This document shows positions 45,052 through 55,992 of a stretch of 64,000 nucleotides of DNA, one piece after another. This stretch comes from Morinoia aosen (lineage: Eukaryota > Arthropoda > Malacostraca > Amphipoda > Talitridae): NCBI GenBank assembly GCA_030386875.1, contig CM059562.1:62060201-62124200 (forward strand). The letters are read 5' to 3'. The position numbers and the translations under genes are program-made. Within the stretch, counting starts at the first letter, position 1, and each line of letters opens with the position of its first letter. The notes under the pieces are model-generated. The model ran no database searches. It had not been told where the DNA came from and saw only the letters and a program-made list of their open reading frames with translations.

Positions 45052-45812
45052 AACGATGGAACGCCCGGAACGGAACGTTCCGTGGAACTGATATTACTGG
45101 CCCTAAAATCCGGAACGTTCCGTTCCGCCCGAAACGTTCCGTTCCGTAGTGCCCGGAACGTTCCGTTCCGTAGCGCCCGGAACAACTCTTACAAACCTAG
45201 CTTCGAATTATCGTGATGATGGAACACGCGGAAACAGTTTGACCCAGTAAACAATAATGAAACCCTACAAAAATTGAGCTCTATAAACACCACACGAACA
45301 TTTCTTCCCAGGAGCCTATTTTGGTTCCGTAGTGCTCGGAACGATCCGTTCCGTGGTGCTGGGAACGTTCCGTTCCGTAGTGCCCGGAACGTTCCGTTCC
45401 GTAGTGCCCGGAACGTTCCGTTCCGTAGTGCCCGGAACGTTCCGTTCCGTAGTGCCCGGAACGTTCCGTTCAGTAGTGCCCGGAACGTTCCGTTCAGTAG
45501 TGCCCGGAACGTTCCGTTCCGTAGTGCCCGGAACGTTCCGTTCCGTAGTGCCCGGAACGTTCCGTTCCGTAGTGCCCGGAACGTTCCGTTCCGTAGAGCC
45601 CGGAACGTTCCGTAGTGCCCGGAACGTTCCGTTCCGTAGTGCCCGGAACGTTCCGTTCAGTAGTGCCCGGAACGTTCCGTTCAGTAGTGCCCGGAACGTT
45701 CCGTTCCGTAGCGCCACGAACGTTCCGTAGTGATCGGAACGTTTCGTTCCGTAGTGCCCGGAAACGAACCGTTCCGGAGCACTCGGAACAAATCGTTTTG
45801 CAACACTCGGAA
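45052..45812. repeat. 24 bp satellite, homogenised array
   Basis: The main block at about 45325-45812 has about 18 units of CGGAACGTTCCGTTCCGTAGTGCC, with a short outlier block at 45052-45186. Each unit contains the palindrome GGAACGTTCC. The core is nearly perfect. The right edge decays into CGGAAACGAACCGTTCCGGAGCACT, the same form as the array at 52.1-53.1 kb. Both strands stay open because the unit is 8 codons long, so the long ORFs here are artefacts unless shown otherwise. Confidence 0.93.
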
Positions 45813-46515
45813 GTAAGTAAACTCATTTAACGACAGCTTCTGTCCAAGACTATTTAGCTGTCGCTTTGGTATTTTTCTGAAGTTACAAAACATTATAAAT
45901 CTTGAGGGATAGTTGAATTGTATGCATCGGGGTCCTGAATTCCGTCAATGCTTTCCGGATATAGTTTAATTGGCGAGGTTCTGTGTCGATACCGCCGTGC
46001 GGTCGACGTAAGGGTTCGTGGAAAAAGGAGCTGTCTTCTGTGCAGCTACCTTTTTCTGGGGGTGCTAGCTTTTCCGCGCAGCTGCCCTTCCTGAGGCTCG
46101 TAGGGTACCACCTAGGGTAAAGTTCGAAAGTTCGTCCGATTTAAACGGTTCAAACTTCAAACCCTCTCAAACGGTTCTCAAGATCGCTATTGCTGCAGCA
46201 AATATCGTCAAAAAAGCGCAAATGCATTGGGTTCATCGTGATTTGCTCTAAAAAGGATCTTTCAAATCTTGATGTGAAAAAAACAACTTGCTTTGTGAAC
46301 ACTTTCTCCAACTGAAATTTTCGAAAGTTCGTACCAAATTCGAAATTAATTCAAAATTTCGACCACGTTTCGAATCTCATTACAAAAGTTCGTACATCCT
46401 CTAAAATGAAATTTATATTTTTGTTTAGCGCTAAAGTTACCTGTGAGCGTTCGAATTTTATGTAATATAATAGCGTGTTCATTTTTAATGGATTTGATAC
46501 GTACGTTTTGATACC
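45813..46515. other. Spacer
   Basis: No gene is recognised. There are several TTCGAAAGTTCGTAC-type short direct repeats at about 46110-46400. Confidence 0.5.
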
Positions 46516-46580
46516 GGCAGGCCGCAGCCGAGACGGTTCAAGAAACGGTTTGTGAAAAGTACAGAAATTTCTTGAGTCCT
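46516..46580 (+). repeat. Left arm of a 65 bp inverted repeat
   Basis: 63 of 65 bases match the complement of 48524-48588. The sequence corresponds to the last codons of the pipsqueak-type ORF at 48529-48735 (GRPQPRRFKKRFVKS), so the left arm is a stray inverted copy of that coding end. Confidence 0.9.
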
Positions 46581-47148
46581 ACTTTAAACTTTAACTAGTC
46601 CACCACTCGTAACTTTTTAAAAAATGCACCTATTGACTTCAAATTACTCTCAAACAAAAGAACAAAACATTTTCTACAAAGGTGTTATAAACACGTTCAA
46701 AAAATTTTCCTGAAAAGTACAGAAATTCTTCGATAAAAATGTTTGATTCGCCTGCCATCGCGAGCGCGAAAGAGTCAACTAAAGTCTTTCGACGGCACGT
46801 GAGTCGTACAGATTCATTGAGAAATTTCTGTACTTTTCAGAAAACTTTCTTGGATGTTTTTATAACACCTTTGTAGAAAATGTTTTGCTCTTTCGTTTGA
46901 GAGTAATTTAAAGTTGATATGTGCATTCTTTCAAAAGTTGCGAATGGTGGACTTAGGTCTTTCGACGGCGCGTGAGTCGTACAGGTTCATCGAAGAATTT
47001 CTGTACTTTTCAGAAACAATTTTGAATGTGTTTATAACACCTTTGCAGACAATGTTTTGTTCTTTCGTTTGAAAGTAATTTGAAGTCGAGAGGTGCATTT
47101 TTTTCAAAAGTTACGAGTTGTGGACTGAAGTTTAAAGTAGGACTGTCA
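46561..47148. repeat. Long imperfect palindrome with a tandem arm
   Basis: Segment 46561-46738 is inverted and repeated at about 46990-47145 (landmarks GTACAGAAATTTCTT / AAGAATTTCTGTAC, GTGTTATAAACAC / GTTTATAACACC, AAAGTTACGAGT-GTGGAC). A further copy in the right-arm orientation lies at about 46816-46948, offset about 174 bp. Each right-arm copy is preceded by CTTTCGACGGC(A/G)CGTGAGTCGTACAG. The RNA would fold into a long hairpin. Confidence 0.8.
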
Positions 47149-48523
47149 TAGTTCTACTATGGAAGATTCTCGTCGTGTTCAAATAACGTTAAGAAAGGGT
47201 TGTTTTGGCCAAGCAACCATCTTCTAAAAGACCCGACGTTGGATAATATGTTCTCGAAAATAAGCACAGCATTTCTGAACTCTACAAACTACGCTTCGAG
47301 ACGAGCTTCACCAACCGCCAAGCATCATTCGAATCAACCAGCGAACCTCGCACCCCCCCCCCCCCTCTACGAGCATCCACCATTGGACTTTGTACTCTTT
47401 GCTCCGCGACCGACGCTTGTACCGAGGATCATTTCCAAACGCTTCCATTCTACTCGTATATTTCAACTCCTTCCTTGTTGACTTAAGATCTTGTTCATTC
47501 TACATATATTACTTGTTTATTAATTGTAAAGCTTAATCCACTTTAATTATCTCGCAACACTTGCTATTTCCTATGATATTTTAACGTAAAGCTTCGTTAC
47601 GAATGAACGTGTTTGTCCTCACTCGAGACGGCGTCGCACAGCCTCCCTCTGAGCAGTGTGTGCGAGCGGCATTAGAGCCTGCGCCATTAAGAGAGTAAGA
47701 CGTGTGATTCTCTCGCCTGTCCTCGCGGACAGGTGGGAGTGGGCTCTTTGCCCAAGAGTTCCAATGGCTGTTAAAGTCGTGCATAGACTAACTGGGCGTT
47801 TCTCAAGACCGAGCTAAGTATACCCCTCAATGTGTCTATCCATACTCTCACTCATGTCTTAGTAGCTTCATGTCTAGGCGTAGGATAGCATCGTTGGAAG
47901 TGTTTGACGACCTTTGCTTTTCAACTGAATAACCTAGCGTCGAGGCTCCACCCCTTATACAATGTTCTTGTCAGACTTCTCAATATATTAATGATATATA
48001 TTGCGTCTGTTAGTCACGTTAAAGGCTTCACCTGCTTATTTGATGTAATAATGCGAATTCCAATAATTGTGTCACTTGATAGATCAGAACTAACGTAATC
48101 ACCGAGATCTGATACTGTTATTGTCATTTAATTAACGGTAAATTCTTTAATACGCTGTATAGATTTAGAATACGATGTATGTATGTTGTGTGTTATTCAA
48201 CTTCCGAATGTGTCATCCATTTGCTAATTGAAAGACGTCATCATCATAACATTAAATTACGTTGCAACCATCTCGTCATTCACCTAATAAGGCCCTATTT
48301 GATTGACAACAAAACTACCATTAATAGTAAAAGACATTGAAAAGTCTCAGTATATTTGATCTTTATTGATGACAAAATAAAATAATGGAGACCTTCTGTC
48401 TCGACCTTAAAAAAATGAAAGCAAAGAGAAAATGACGAAAAATAATGCAAAGAGAAAAGAATTGCCTCCTGAAAATTGGCCAACGAACAATGCGGCATCG
48501 ATGAGAGGAAATAGGAATATAAC
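47149..48523. other. Spacer inside the 65 bp inverted repeats
   Basis: No supported gene. It contains a C13 run (47353-47365). The remainder is AT-rich. Confidence 0.55.
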
Positions 48524-48588
48524 AGGACTCAAGAAATTTCTGCACTTTTCACAAACCGTTTCTTGAACCGTCTGGGCTGCGGCCTGCC
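48524..48588 (-). repeat. Right arm of the 65 bp inverted repeat
   Basis: Complement of 46516-46580 with two mismatches. It forms the C-terminal coding end of the psq-type ORF. Confidence 0.9.
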
Positions 48589-48735
48589 AGTGCCTTGCAC
48601 ACGCTCTTGAAGCGTTGTTTTTGGAACACCATATTTGTCACTTGCGTTGCGTATACTCAAACTTCCATTTTTTATCTCTGCTAATGCGTGAACGAGATCA
48701 TCATTGCAGTAGTGGTGTTTTTTACGAGGAGCCAT
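48529..48735 (-). CDS. Pipsqueak/CENP-B-type helix-turn-helix ORF, N-terminal fragment
   Basis: 68 codons from a true ATG (MAPRKK). Residues 10-50 match the HTH_psq pattern: LVHALAEI-NGSLSIRNASDKYGVPKTTLQERV. This domain is found at the N-terminus of pogo/Tigger-like transposases and some transcription factors, where it binds DNA. After it the frame runs into a basic tail (RRFKKRFVK) and a TGA inside the 65 bp inverted repeat. No DDE domain follows. It is either a truncated pogo-type transposase, a first exon of a host psq-like gene (no clear donor seen), or a small DNA-binding remnant. Confidence 0.7.
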   Translation of the reverse strand: MAPRKKHHYCNDDLVHALAEIKNGSLSIRNASDKYGVPKTTLQERVQGTGRPQPRRFKKRFVKSAEIS

Positions 48736-49308
48736 AATTTAAGGTCAACATTCGTCCCAATTCATAAACTATTAAATCAATACCTGAAAAGATATTAAGT
48801 ATCATAAGCAATGAGGAGAAACTTGAAGAAAAAACGTTGTACGAACAAACGAATTCATAAAAATGATTTTTTCAAAACTCCGTACATGTGGACGAAGTAA
48901 TAACACAAGCCGTTAAAAGATTCGAAATTTAGTACACCTCAGAAACAAACAAAGGGAGAAAAAAAACTCGGTAAAATGACAGCATTACATCTTTCAACAC
49001 TCACACAGGTATGACATCGCCTAACGCAACAACTTCGTCAACGGAAAAAATTTTAGTCGGCGATGCAAAATGGTAGTCAGTTAAGGTGTGACGACTTCAT
49101 AAACAACTGAAACGCAGGTCATTCACTTGGGCTGCCATTTTTGTTCAAACAGTGATATTTATTTGCGGTGTGTGGCAATTATACAATATTATAAACCAGC
49201 AGTTACCACGTGAACCACTTTTTGATGAACTTCAACTCCATATTAGCTTGTTAAAGTAAAATATACCTGGTGTGTACGGAATTTCGAAGTGGACGAATTT
49301 TCGGAACT
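48736..49308. other. Upstream flank of the psq ORF and lead-in to the 95 bp satellite
   Basis: AT-rich. No gene and no clear promoter motif. Confidence 0.5.
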
Positions 49309-51000
49309 TACCCTACGCCGTAATTAGTCCGCTAGGGCAACAGAAGTAAATTCTGTTTATGCCGAACTACGGCGGTACCGCGAGAGTGAGGTTTGTGTGG
49401 GTACTGCCTACGCAGTAATTAGTCCGCTAGGGCAACAGAAGTAAATTCTGCTTATACCGAACTACGGTGGTACCGCGAGAGTAAGGTTTGTGTGGGTACC
49501 GCCTACGCCGTAATTAGTCTGCTAGGGCAACAGAAGTAAATTCTGTTTATGCCGAACTACGGCGGTACCGCGAGAGTGAGGTTTGTGTGGGTACCGCGTA
49601 CGCCGTAATTAGTCCGCTAGGGAAACAGAAGTAAATTCTGTTTATGCCGAACTTCGGCGGTACCGCGAGAGTGAGGTTCGTCTGGCTACCGCCTACGCTG
49701 TAATTAGTCCGCTAGGGCAACAGAAGTAAATTCTGTTTATGCCGAAGTACAGCGGTACTGCGAGAGTGAGGTTTGTGTGGGTACCGCCTACGCAGTATTT
49801 AGTCCGCTAGGGCAACAGAAGTAAATTCTGTTTATACCGAACTACGGCGGTACCGCGAGAGTGAGGTTTGTATGGGTATTGCCTACGCCGTAATTAATCC
49901 GCTAGGGAAACAGAAGTAAATTCTGTTTATGCCGAAATACGGTGGTACCGCGAGAGTGAGGTTTGTGTTTGGGACCGCCTACGTCGTTATTAGTTCGCTA
50001 GGGCAACAAAAGTGAAATATGTTTATGACGAACTACGGCGATACCGCGGGAGCGAGGTTTGTGTGGGTACCGCCTACGTCGTAATTAGTCCGCTAGGGCA
50101 ACAGAAGTAAATTGTTTATGCCGAACTACGGCGGTACCGCGAGAGTGAGGTTTGTGTGGGTACCGCCTACGCCGTAATTAGTCCGCTAGGGCAACAGAAG
50201 TAAATTCTGTTTATGCCAAACTACGGCGCTACCGCGAGAGTGAGGTTTGTGTGGGTACCACCTACGCCCTAATTAGTCCGCTAGGGCAACAGAAGTAAAT
50301 TCTGTTTATGCTGAACTACGGCGGTACCGCGAGAGTGAGGTTTGTGTGGGTACTGCCTACGCAGTAATTAGTCCGCTAGGGCAACAGAAGTAAATTCTGC
50401 TTATACCGAACTACGGTGGTACCACGAGAGTGAGGTTTGTGTGGGTACCGCCTACGCCGTAATTAGTCTGCTAGGGCAACAGAAGTAAATTCTGTTTATG
50501 CCGAACTACGGCGGTACCGCGAGAGTGAGGTTTGTGTGGGTACCGCTTACGCCGTAATTAATCCGCTAGGGAAACAAGTAAATTCTGCTTATGCCGAACT
50601 ACGGCGGTACCGCGCGAGTGAGGTTCGTGTGGGTACCGCCTACGCCGTTATTAGTCCGCTAGGGCAACAGAAGTAAATTATGTTTTTGACGAACCACGGC
50701 GGTACCGCGAGAGTGAGATTTGTGTGGGTACCGCCTACGTCGTAATTAGTCCGCTAGGGCAACAGAAGTAAATTGTTTATGCCGAACTACGGCGGTACTG
50801 CGAGAGTGAGGTTTGTGTGGGTACCGCCTACGCCGTAATTAGTCCGCTAAGGCAGCAAAAGTAAATTCTGTTTGTGCCGAACTACGGCGGTACCGCGAGA
50901 GTGAGGTTTGTGTCGGTACCGCCTACGCCGTAATTAATCCGCTAGGGCAACAGAAGTAAATTGTTTTTTCCAGAACTACGGAGGTACCGTTAGGAAGACG
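49309..51000. repeat. 95 bp satellite array, about 17-18 copies
   Basis: The unit begins TACCGCCTACGCCGTAATTA, continues GTCCGCTAGGGCAACAGAAG, TAAATTCTGTTTATGCCGAA and CTACGGCGGTACCGCGAGAG, and ends with TGAGGTTTGTGTGGG. Variant units recur in order. The pair at 49402/49498 recurs at 50351/50447 (949 bp, ten units), and variants at about 49885, 49981 and 50072 recur about 660 bp later (seven units). That indicates higher-order structure. There is no ORF. Confidence 0.93.
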
Positions 51001-51518
51001 AGCAACTGTCTGCGCCGTAATCAGTCCGTTAGAGCTCTATAGAAAATTCCATTATTCGCCGAATACCGACTTCGTCTACCTTTTCGACAAACTCTGCAGT
51101 TTAATTTGTCCTCCTGAGGTGGTTCATTTAGCCCGTTTATTAGCGAGGTTTTGTATTAGGCTGAAGCCTGTAGCATTAAGGAGTAAGGATGACTCTCTCG
51201 ACCTCAGGATGTGAACTGTTTGTGTAAGAATCTCTTTGTAGTGCCTCTTACATACACAGATGCATTTCAGCAAGAACAGTGATTTATTTCCTTTTGCAAA
51301 ATTAGTGAATACAAACATGAGCTACCGCATAACATGGTACAACACGCAAAATTACATTTAAAATATTAGTGTTATTTCAGCTAGGAAATCAAAATAATTT
51401 AGAAATATTAAAATACAATACAAATGACACTTTAGGGCTAACTAAGGTAAATGCACAGACGCGCCATCGGGGTAGGGAAACAGATCTGGGCCCCGTACAG
51501 GAAACTGAACACATAAAG
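51001..51518. other. Spacer
   Basis: No recognised gene. It runs between the satellite edge and the third retroposon tail. Confidence 0.5.
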
Positions 51519-51730
51519 AAAGAAAAGAAAAGAAAGAAAAACATATTATTTCCAATGAAGTACAAACATGAAATGTCGATACATTGGTTTTTAAAACACC
51601 TTAACATTAACATCCTTAAAGGATTATAACACATTGGTATCGTAATACCCGTGTAGAATGTTGAAACAAAATGATTGATAGAAAAGTATGACAAAATTGA
51701 GTTCCTTTCCTTGCCTAATCTGATTTTGAA
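51519..51730 (-). repeat. Retroposon 3' tail, copy 3 (diverged)
   Basis: An AAAG-rich run followed by TATTATTTCCAATGAAG, TTGGTTTTTAAAACACCTTAA and TTGAAACAAAATGATTGA parallels the copies at 16651 and 17452 at lower identity. It is an older member of the same family. Confidence 0.55.
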
Positions 51731-52094
51731 CTAAGAGAGCACAATCCTCGCGACGCTCATTTGAAAAACACTTTCATTAGTACGCACAAGTATTGAAAAA
51801 TGAAAGCGAAAAATGCATTCAAATACCTTAGCATAGAAACCCTCAATTGCTATTTATACAAGGTTATCGTAATACTCATGTTAAGTGTTGGAACATATGA
51901 TTTAGATCCTTAATTGCTATTCATACATGATTTGCTATTGCAATTGCTATTCATACATGCTATTCATACACATAAAGAAAATACTTAAGATTATGTGTAA
52001 CTAACACAAACTGGACTCGACACCACCTGCTGCCTCACATTCTGCAAGTAGTTTGAGGTCATTACACTGACATAACACTTTAGGGATTGCCATC

Positions 52095-53095
52095 GCTTCA
52101 GAGCACCCGGAACACCTGGAACAGAGTTCCAGGTTTTCCGGAGCATTCGGAACGATCCGTTCCGTAGTACTCGGAGCGAACCGTTCCGTAATACTCGGAA
52201 CGACCCGTTCCGGAGCACTCGGAACAAACAGTTCCCGAATGCTTGGAGCAAATTGTTCCAGAGCTCTCGGAATGAATCGTGCGGGAGTACTTAGGACAAA
52301 CAGTTGTGGAACACTCCAAATAAACAGTTCTGAAACACATGGAACGAATCGTTCCAGTGCACTCGGAATGAACCGTTCCGGGACACTTGGAACGAATCGT
52401 TCCCAAGCAATCGGATGTAACCCTTCCGGAGCACTCGGAACAGTTCCGAAACAATTGGAACGAACAGTTTCATAGCACTCGGAACAAACAGTTACGAAAC
52501 ACAGAGAACAAATTGTTCCGGAGCAGTCAAAACCAACAATTTCGGAACACATGGAACCAATCGTTCTGGAACACTCCTAACAAATAGTTCCAGAACTCAT
52601 GGAGCAAATTGTTCCGGTGTACCTGGGAAAACCCGTTTCGGGAACCTTGAAACGAATCTTTTTAGAGCATTCAGAACAAACTCTTCCGGAATACCCGGGA
52701 ATAATCGCTCCGCAATTGACGGAACAACTGCTTTGTTATCGACGGAATATAGGCCAACCGTTTCAGAATAGAAAAAACCAACCGTTCCGGAATAGACACA
52801 ACAAACCGTTCCGGAATAGACGAAACAAACCGCTCTGGAATAGACGGAACGAACCATTCTGGAACACCTAGAACATAATGTTCCAGAATAAACGGAACAG
52901 ATGGTTTTGATTAAACAGAACAAACCGTTTTAGAATGCACGTAACAAACCTTTCTGGAACACATAGAGCAAACTGTTCCGGAACACTCGAAAACTGCTCT
53001 ACATCAGAACCAAACGCTCCGGAGTACTCGGAACCACCGAACAACGCTGTTCCAGATCCGGAACACGCCGCACCCGGAACGAAATGCTAAAACAT
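52095..53095. repeat. 24 bp satellite, decayed array in constant register
   Basis: Successive units fit a 24 bp frame with consensus near CGGAACGAACCGTTCCGGAGCACT. From about 52175 to 52950 some 30 units can be laid end to end with only a handful of length changes (for example one 20 bp unit at about 52437), although substitutions are very frequent. It is the same family as 45052-45812. ORFs on both strands (for example 52001-52552 minus) are repeats of an 8-residue word such as VLRNGSFR. Confidence 0.85.
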
Positions 53096-53137
53096 TGAAC
53101 AGTGAAGTTTCTTCCATTTCTGTCCAACACAATGAAA

Positions 53138-53209
53138 CACACCGCCAGGATTCAAACCTTCGACACATTCACAGAAGAGCGGGTTATTTAACCACTCGGC
53201 TACGACGAG
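53138..53209 (-). ncRNA. tRNA-like sequence (SINE head or decayed tRNA)
   Basis: On the minus strand an A box TAGCCGAGTGG (53202-53192) and a B box GGTTTGAATCC (53158-53148) lie 44 nt apart, exactly the tRNA spacing. The 7 bp acceptor stem pairs at six positions. The anticodon and D stems do not form, so it is not a working tRNA. A tRNA-derived SINE head or pseudogene fits best. It sits in the decayed flank of the 24 bp array. Confidence 0.55.
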
Positions 53210-54589
53210 CACGTAGCAGAACACGTAGAACACGATACTGTCGCGGAATGGTGCATCGAAACGGTGGGTCGAAATGATGGAACGCAGCTTGAGCACGGAA
53301 ATAGTTTTCAGGGCTCGAAAGGTGTGTGTGGAACGAGTGAAACACGTGTTTCGGGAATTCTGGAACACTTAAAGTAACAAATTTATTCAGAGCCCGCGAA
53401 ACATATTGCATTAAAGCACTCATAACCAACTCTTCTGCAACACACAGCACAATCTGCTTCCGAGTCCTGAGAACACGAAGCGGAAGAACAACTTGAATCG
53501 TGTCTGACGCAATGGAAAAACGGCAAATTTGCATCTGGCAGAAACGCATCCGGAACAACCGTTCTGGAGAGCCCGGAACACAACACTAAAGACGTGGAAC
53601 AACGAAACTTTTTCATTCATGCCCGAGACGAAGGAACTTGAGCAGCAAAATTTGAGTAGAGGGATAAACTATGAATGATATCGTGGAACGAAAGAAACAC
53701 TTGTTCCTAATCGCTCGGAAAATTTCTGGAACACACTGCTTTGTAGCAGTTGTGTTGTGTGTTCGGTTACGAATTCACTGACACGCTTCTAGTTGGCACC
53801 GCCGTGAACGTTTCCTAAACCAAAGACCGAACTAAGCGTGAGACAGAATTCGGCATGACACATGAAATGATCATGTAGGGAAAATGAAATAGTGTCTTGT
53901 ATATAGGTATATGGTATATAAATAGTGTCTTGTACTCGCGAATAATATGTCTTCCCAAGGAGCAAGGTGTGCTGAATGAAACGCCCGTGACTTTCGTTTA
54001 CCTGACATCTACGTACTATACATTAGTATACAGTGTTGACCTGGGTAATGACCATTCGCTGAGTGTAGTCCCGTTCGTCTGTTCGCCTCCTTTGTTTGAC
54101 AGCTGTTTGCAGGTATTAACGTGTGCAGTGACCCGTGACTCACGTGTCCTAACGTTTGACTGGGAAGCTGCCCGTAATTTATGCTCGTTGACTGGAAGCT
54201 AGCATAAAACTGGACGGCTCTTTGTGACACGAGGGACATCCGAACGATTTATAAAAATTGATCTGATTTGTCTGAAAGTTGGCCACTCTATGTATTTTTT
54301 AAAAACAAACATATTTTACTCGTGTAATTTTTTCGATTTAGGCTTCAGTTTTTTAAAAAAATTGAAATATTCGTTTTTTAGTTCATTTGTACGAATATTT
54401 CGAAAGAATATATAGTCAATGAGTTAACAAATAGTCTACAACAAGTTCAAAGACAGTTTTGAAATCCTCTGAACAATTCTAACAAACTAATGGATCTGAA
54501 TATTCTTTTTTATTTTTTTTATTTTGAAAAGCAATTTTACATCACTAACTAAATAATACCAAATTTTTTGTTCGGAACTGTGATAAACA
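53210..54589. other. Decayed repeat flank and spacer
   Basis: GGAAC-type words persist to about 53750, then ordinary AT-rich sequence. At about 54145-54205 a roughly 33 bp unit (TTGACTGGGAAGCTGCCCGT...) occurs once and a bit, and a related pair lies at about 54762-54850. These are relics of another minisatellite. No gene. Confidence 0.5.
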
Positions 54590-54620
54590 CCCCCCCCCCC
54601 CGGGGGGGGGGGGGGGGGGG
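54590..54620. repeat. C12G19 homopolymer junction
   Basis: Twelve C directly followed by nineteen G. It is either a strong hairpin or quadruplex-forming sequence, or an assembly join. Confidence 0.9.
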
Positions 54621-55989
54621 TGCCCGTAGCCCCATAAAGTTTTAGGGCACAAAAGCCTATCACCTAAGGATTCTTTTTCAACAAAGTAACAAAAAATAAC
54701 CCATTGCGCCAGAAAGCCCCTGGATGTCCCCCTTAAGATTGCTAGGATACTGTTCTATAGAGCTTACCTGGAAGGCTGTTCGGAACCTTTGCTTGCTAAC
54801 GTCTAACTGGGATCCTGCTATTGACCTCTGCTTACTGGAGTCAAATTTTCAGAGAATCCTGATGAACCGCAATCCAAAAATATGGTCTCGGTTAGATGCC
54901 GTTCATGAAACTTTGAAAATTGAATGGGAGCTTCACGAAGACTAAACCCATTCGAAGCCCTGCATTCAACTGTACAGCTCAGACTTAATACTGCATTGAT
55001 TTAAAACATCTTAGAGGGAAATAGCAAAGCTTTTAATAAAAAATAACGGAAACGAAATCTGAATTTTCTTAATAAGGAAAAAAACATAAGAATAAAACAA
55101 ATAAATAAAACAATATTCAGCAGCAATCAACAGTTCCATTGTAGAGCTATGAAGCCGTGTGCACGGAAGTTATTATTTACGTCGAAACAATTACTTAACA
55201 TTTGAAAAGCAAACAAGAAACAGAAAGTACAGCACTATTTTTTCACTCTATTTGCAACAATTAAAGGATTGACCAGGAAATCATTTAATCCTTCAACGTA
55301 TAGCTTCTTAGGGAAATACAACATAGCACATACAGTAAAATATATATTCATCTTTATACTTTCTTTTAACAACGAGGCAAAAACATTTCTAGTTTGTTCA
55401 GAACGATCGATAATGCATTATAAGGACATCACTGAAGAAAAGGCTCCCTTATCTGTTGAGGAAAAATTTGCAGTAATCATTTATGTTTCGACAGTTTATG
55501 CTCCAGAGAAACAGTAGACGAAATACTCTTTCATGCCTTGCCCTGCCTCATTTTTTTTACATTCGTACCAAAGCAGCTAATCGGCTAGTCTGGTCGAAAC
55601 GCACACACTGATATCGCTGTTAAAAACTTTGCGACTTGAATCCTTGTAGAAGGATATGCCATGTGTGTGAATGGAAAGCGCTACTTCAGTAAATTGTATT
55701 GTTAACTTCATTTTAACAGCAATTATTGTCTTACTCTGTAACACTTTACTCAGGGCCATATATGGCAGAGTGAAGGCGCGCAACATCTCAATAGTGAGCA
55801 GGCAAGCACTCAGTTTTGAGGGCTCTCCTTGTTTTCATAAAAATCATTTTCCTCGTACCTGGGGCGATTGCTTCGCTCAGATTGCAGCGTAGAATGACGG
55901 TTTTGGAGCAAATCGAAGCGTGATTTTATATTTTGCTAAAATCTGTGTCGGGTTTCCAGATTTTTTAATGAAGCTTGTGTTCTATGAAT
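54621..55989. other. AT-rich spacer
   Basis: No supported gene. The open stretch 55269-55517 has no recognisable features. Confidence 0.5.
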
Positions 55990-55992
55990 GCA

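Noticed and set aside
45274..45893. Several 70-133 codon ORFs on both strands
   Set aside because: All are read-through of the 24 bp satellite. Openness in many frames at once shows it is not coding evidence.
47200..47481. 93-codon plus-strand ORF
   Set aside because: It does not start at ATG, runs through a C13 homopolymer and has no domain.
49309..51000. CRISPR array
   Set aside because: Units are directly contiguous 95 bp monomers with no unique spacers, in a eukaryotic context, so this is a satellite.
53138..53209. Functional tRNA gene
   Set aside because: The anticodon and D stems do not pair. Only the internal promoter boxes and acceptor stem survive.
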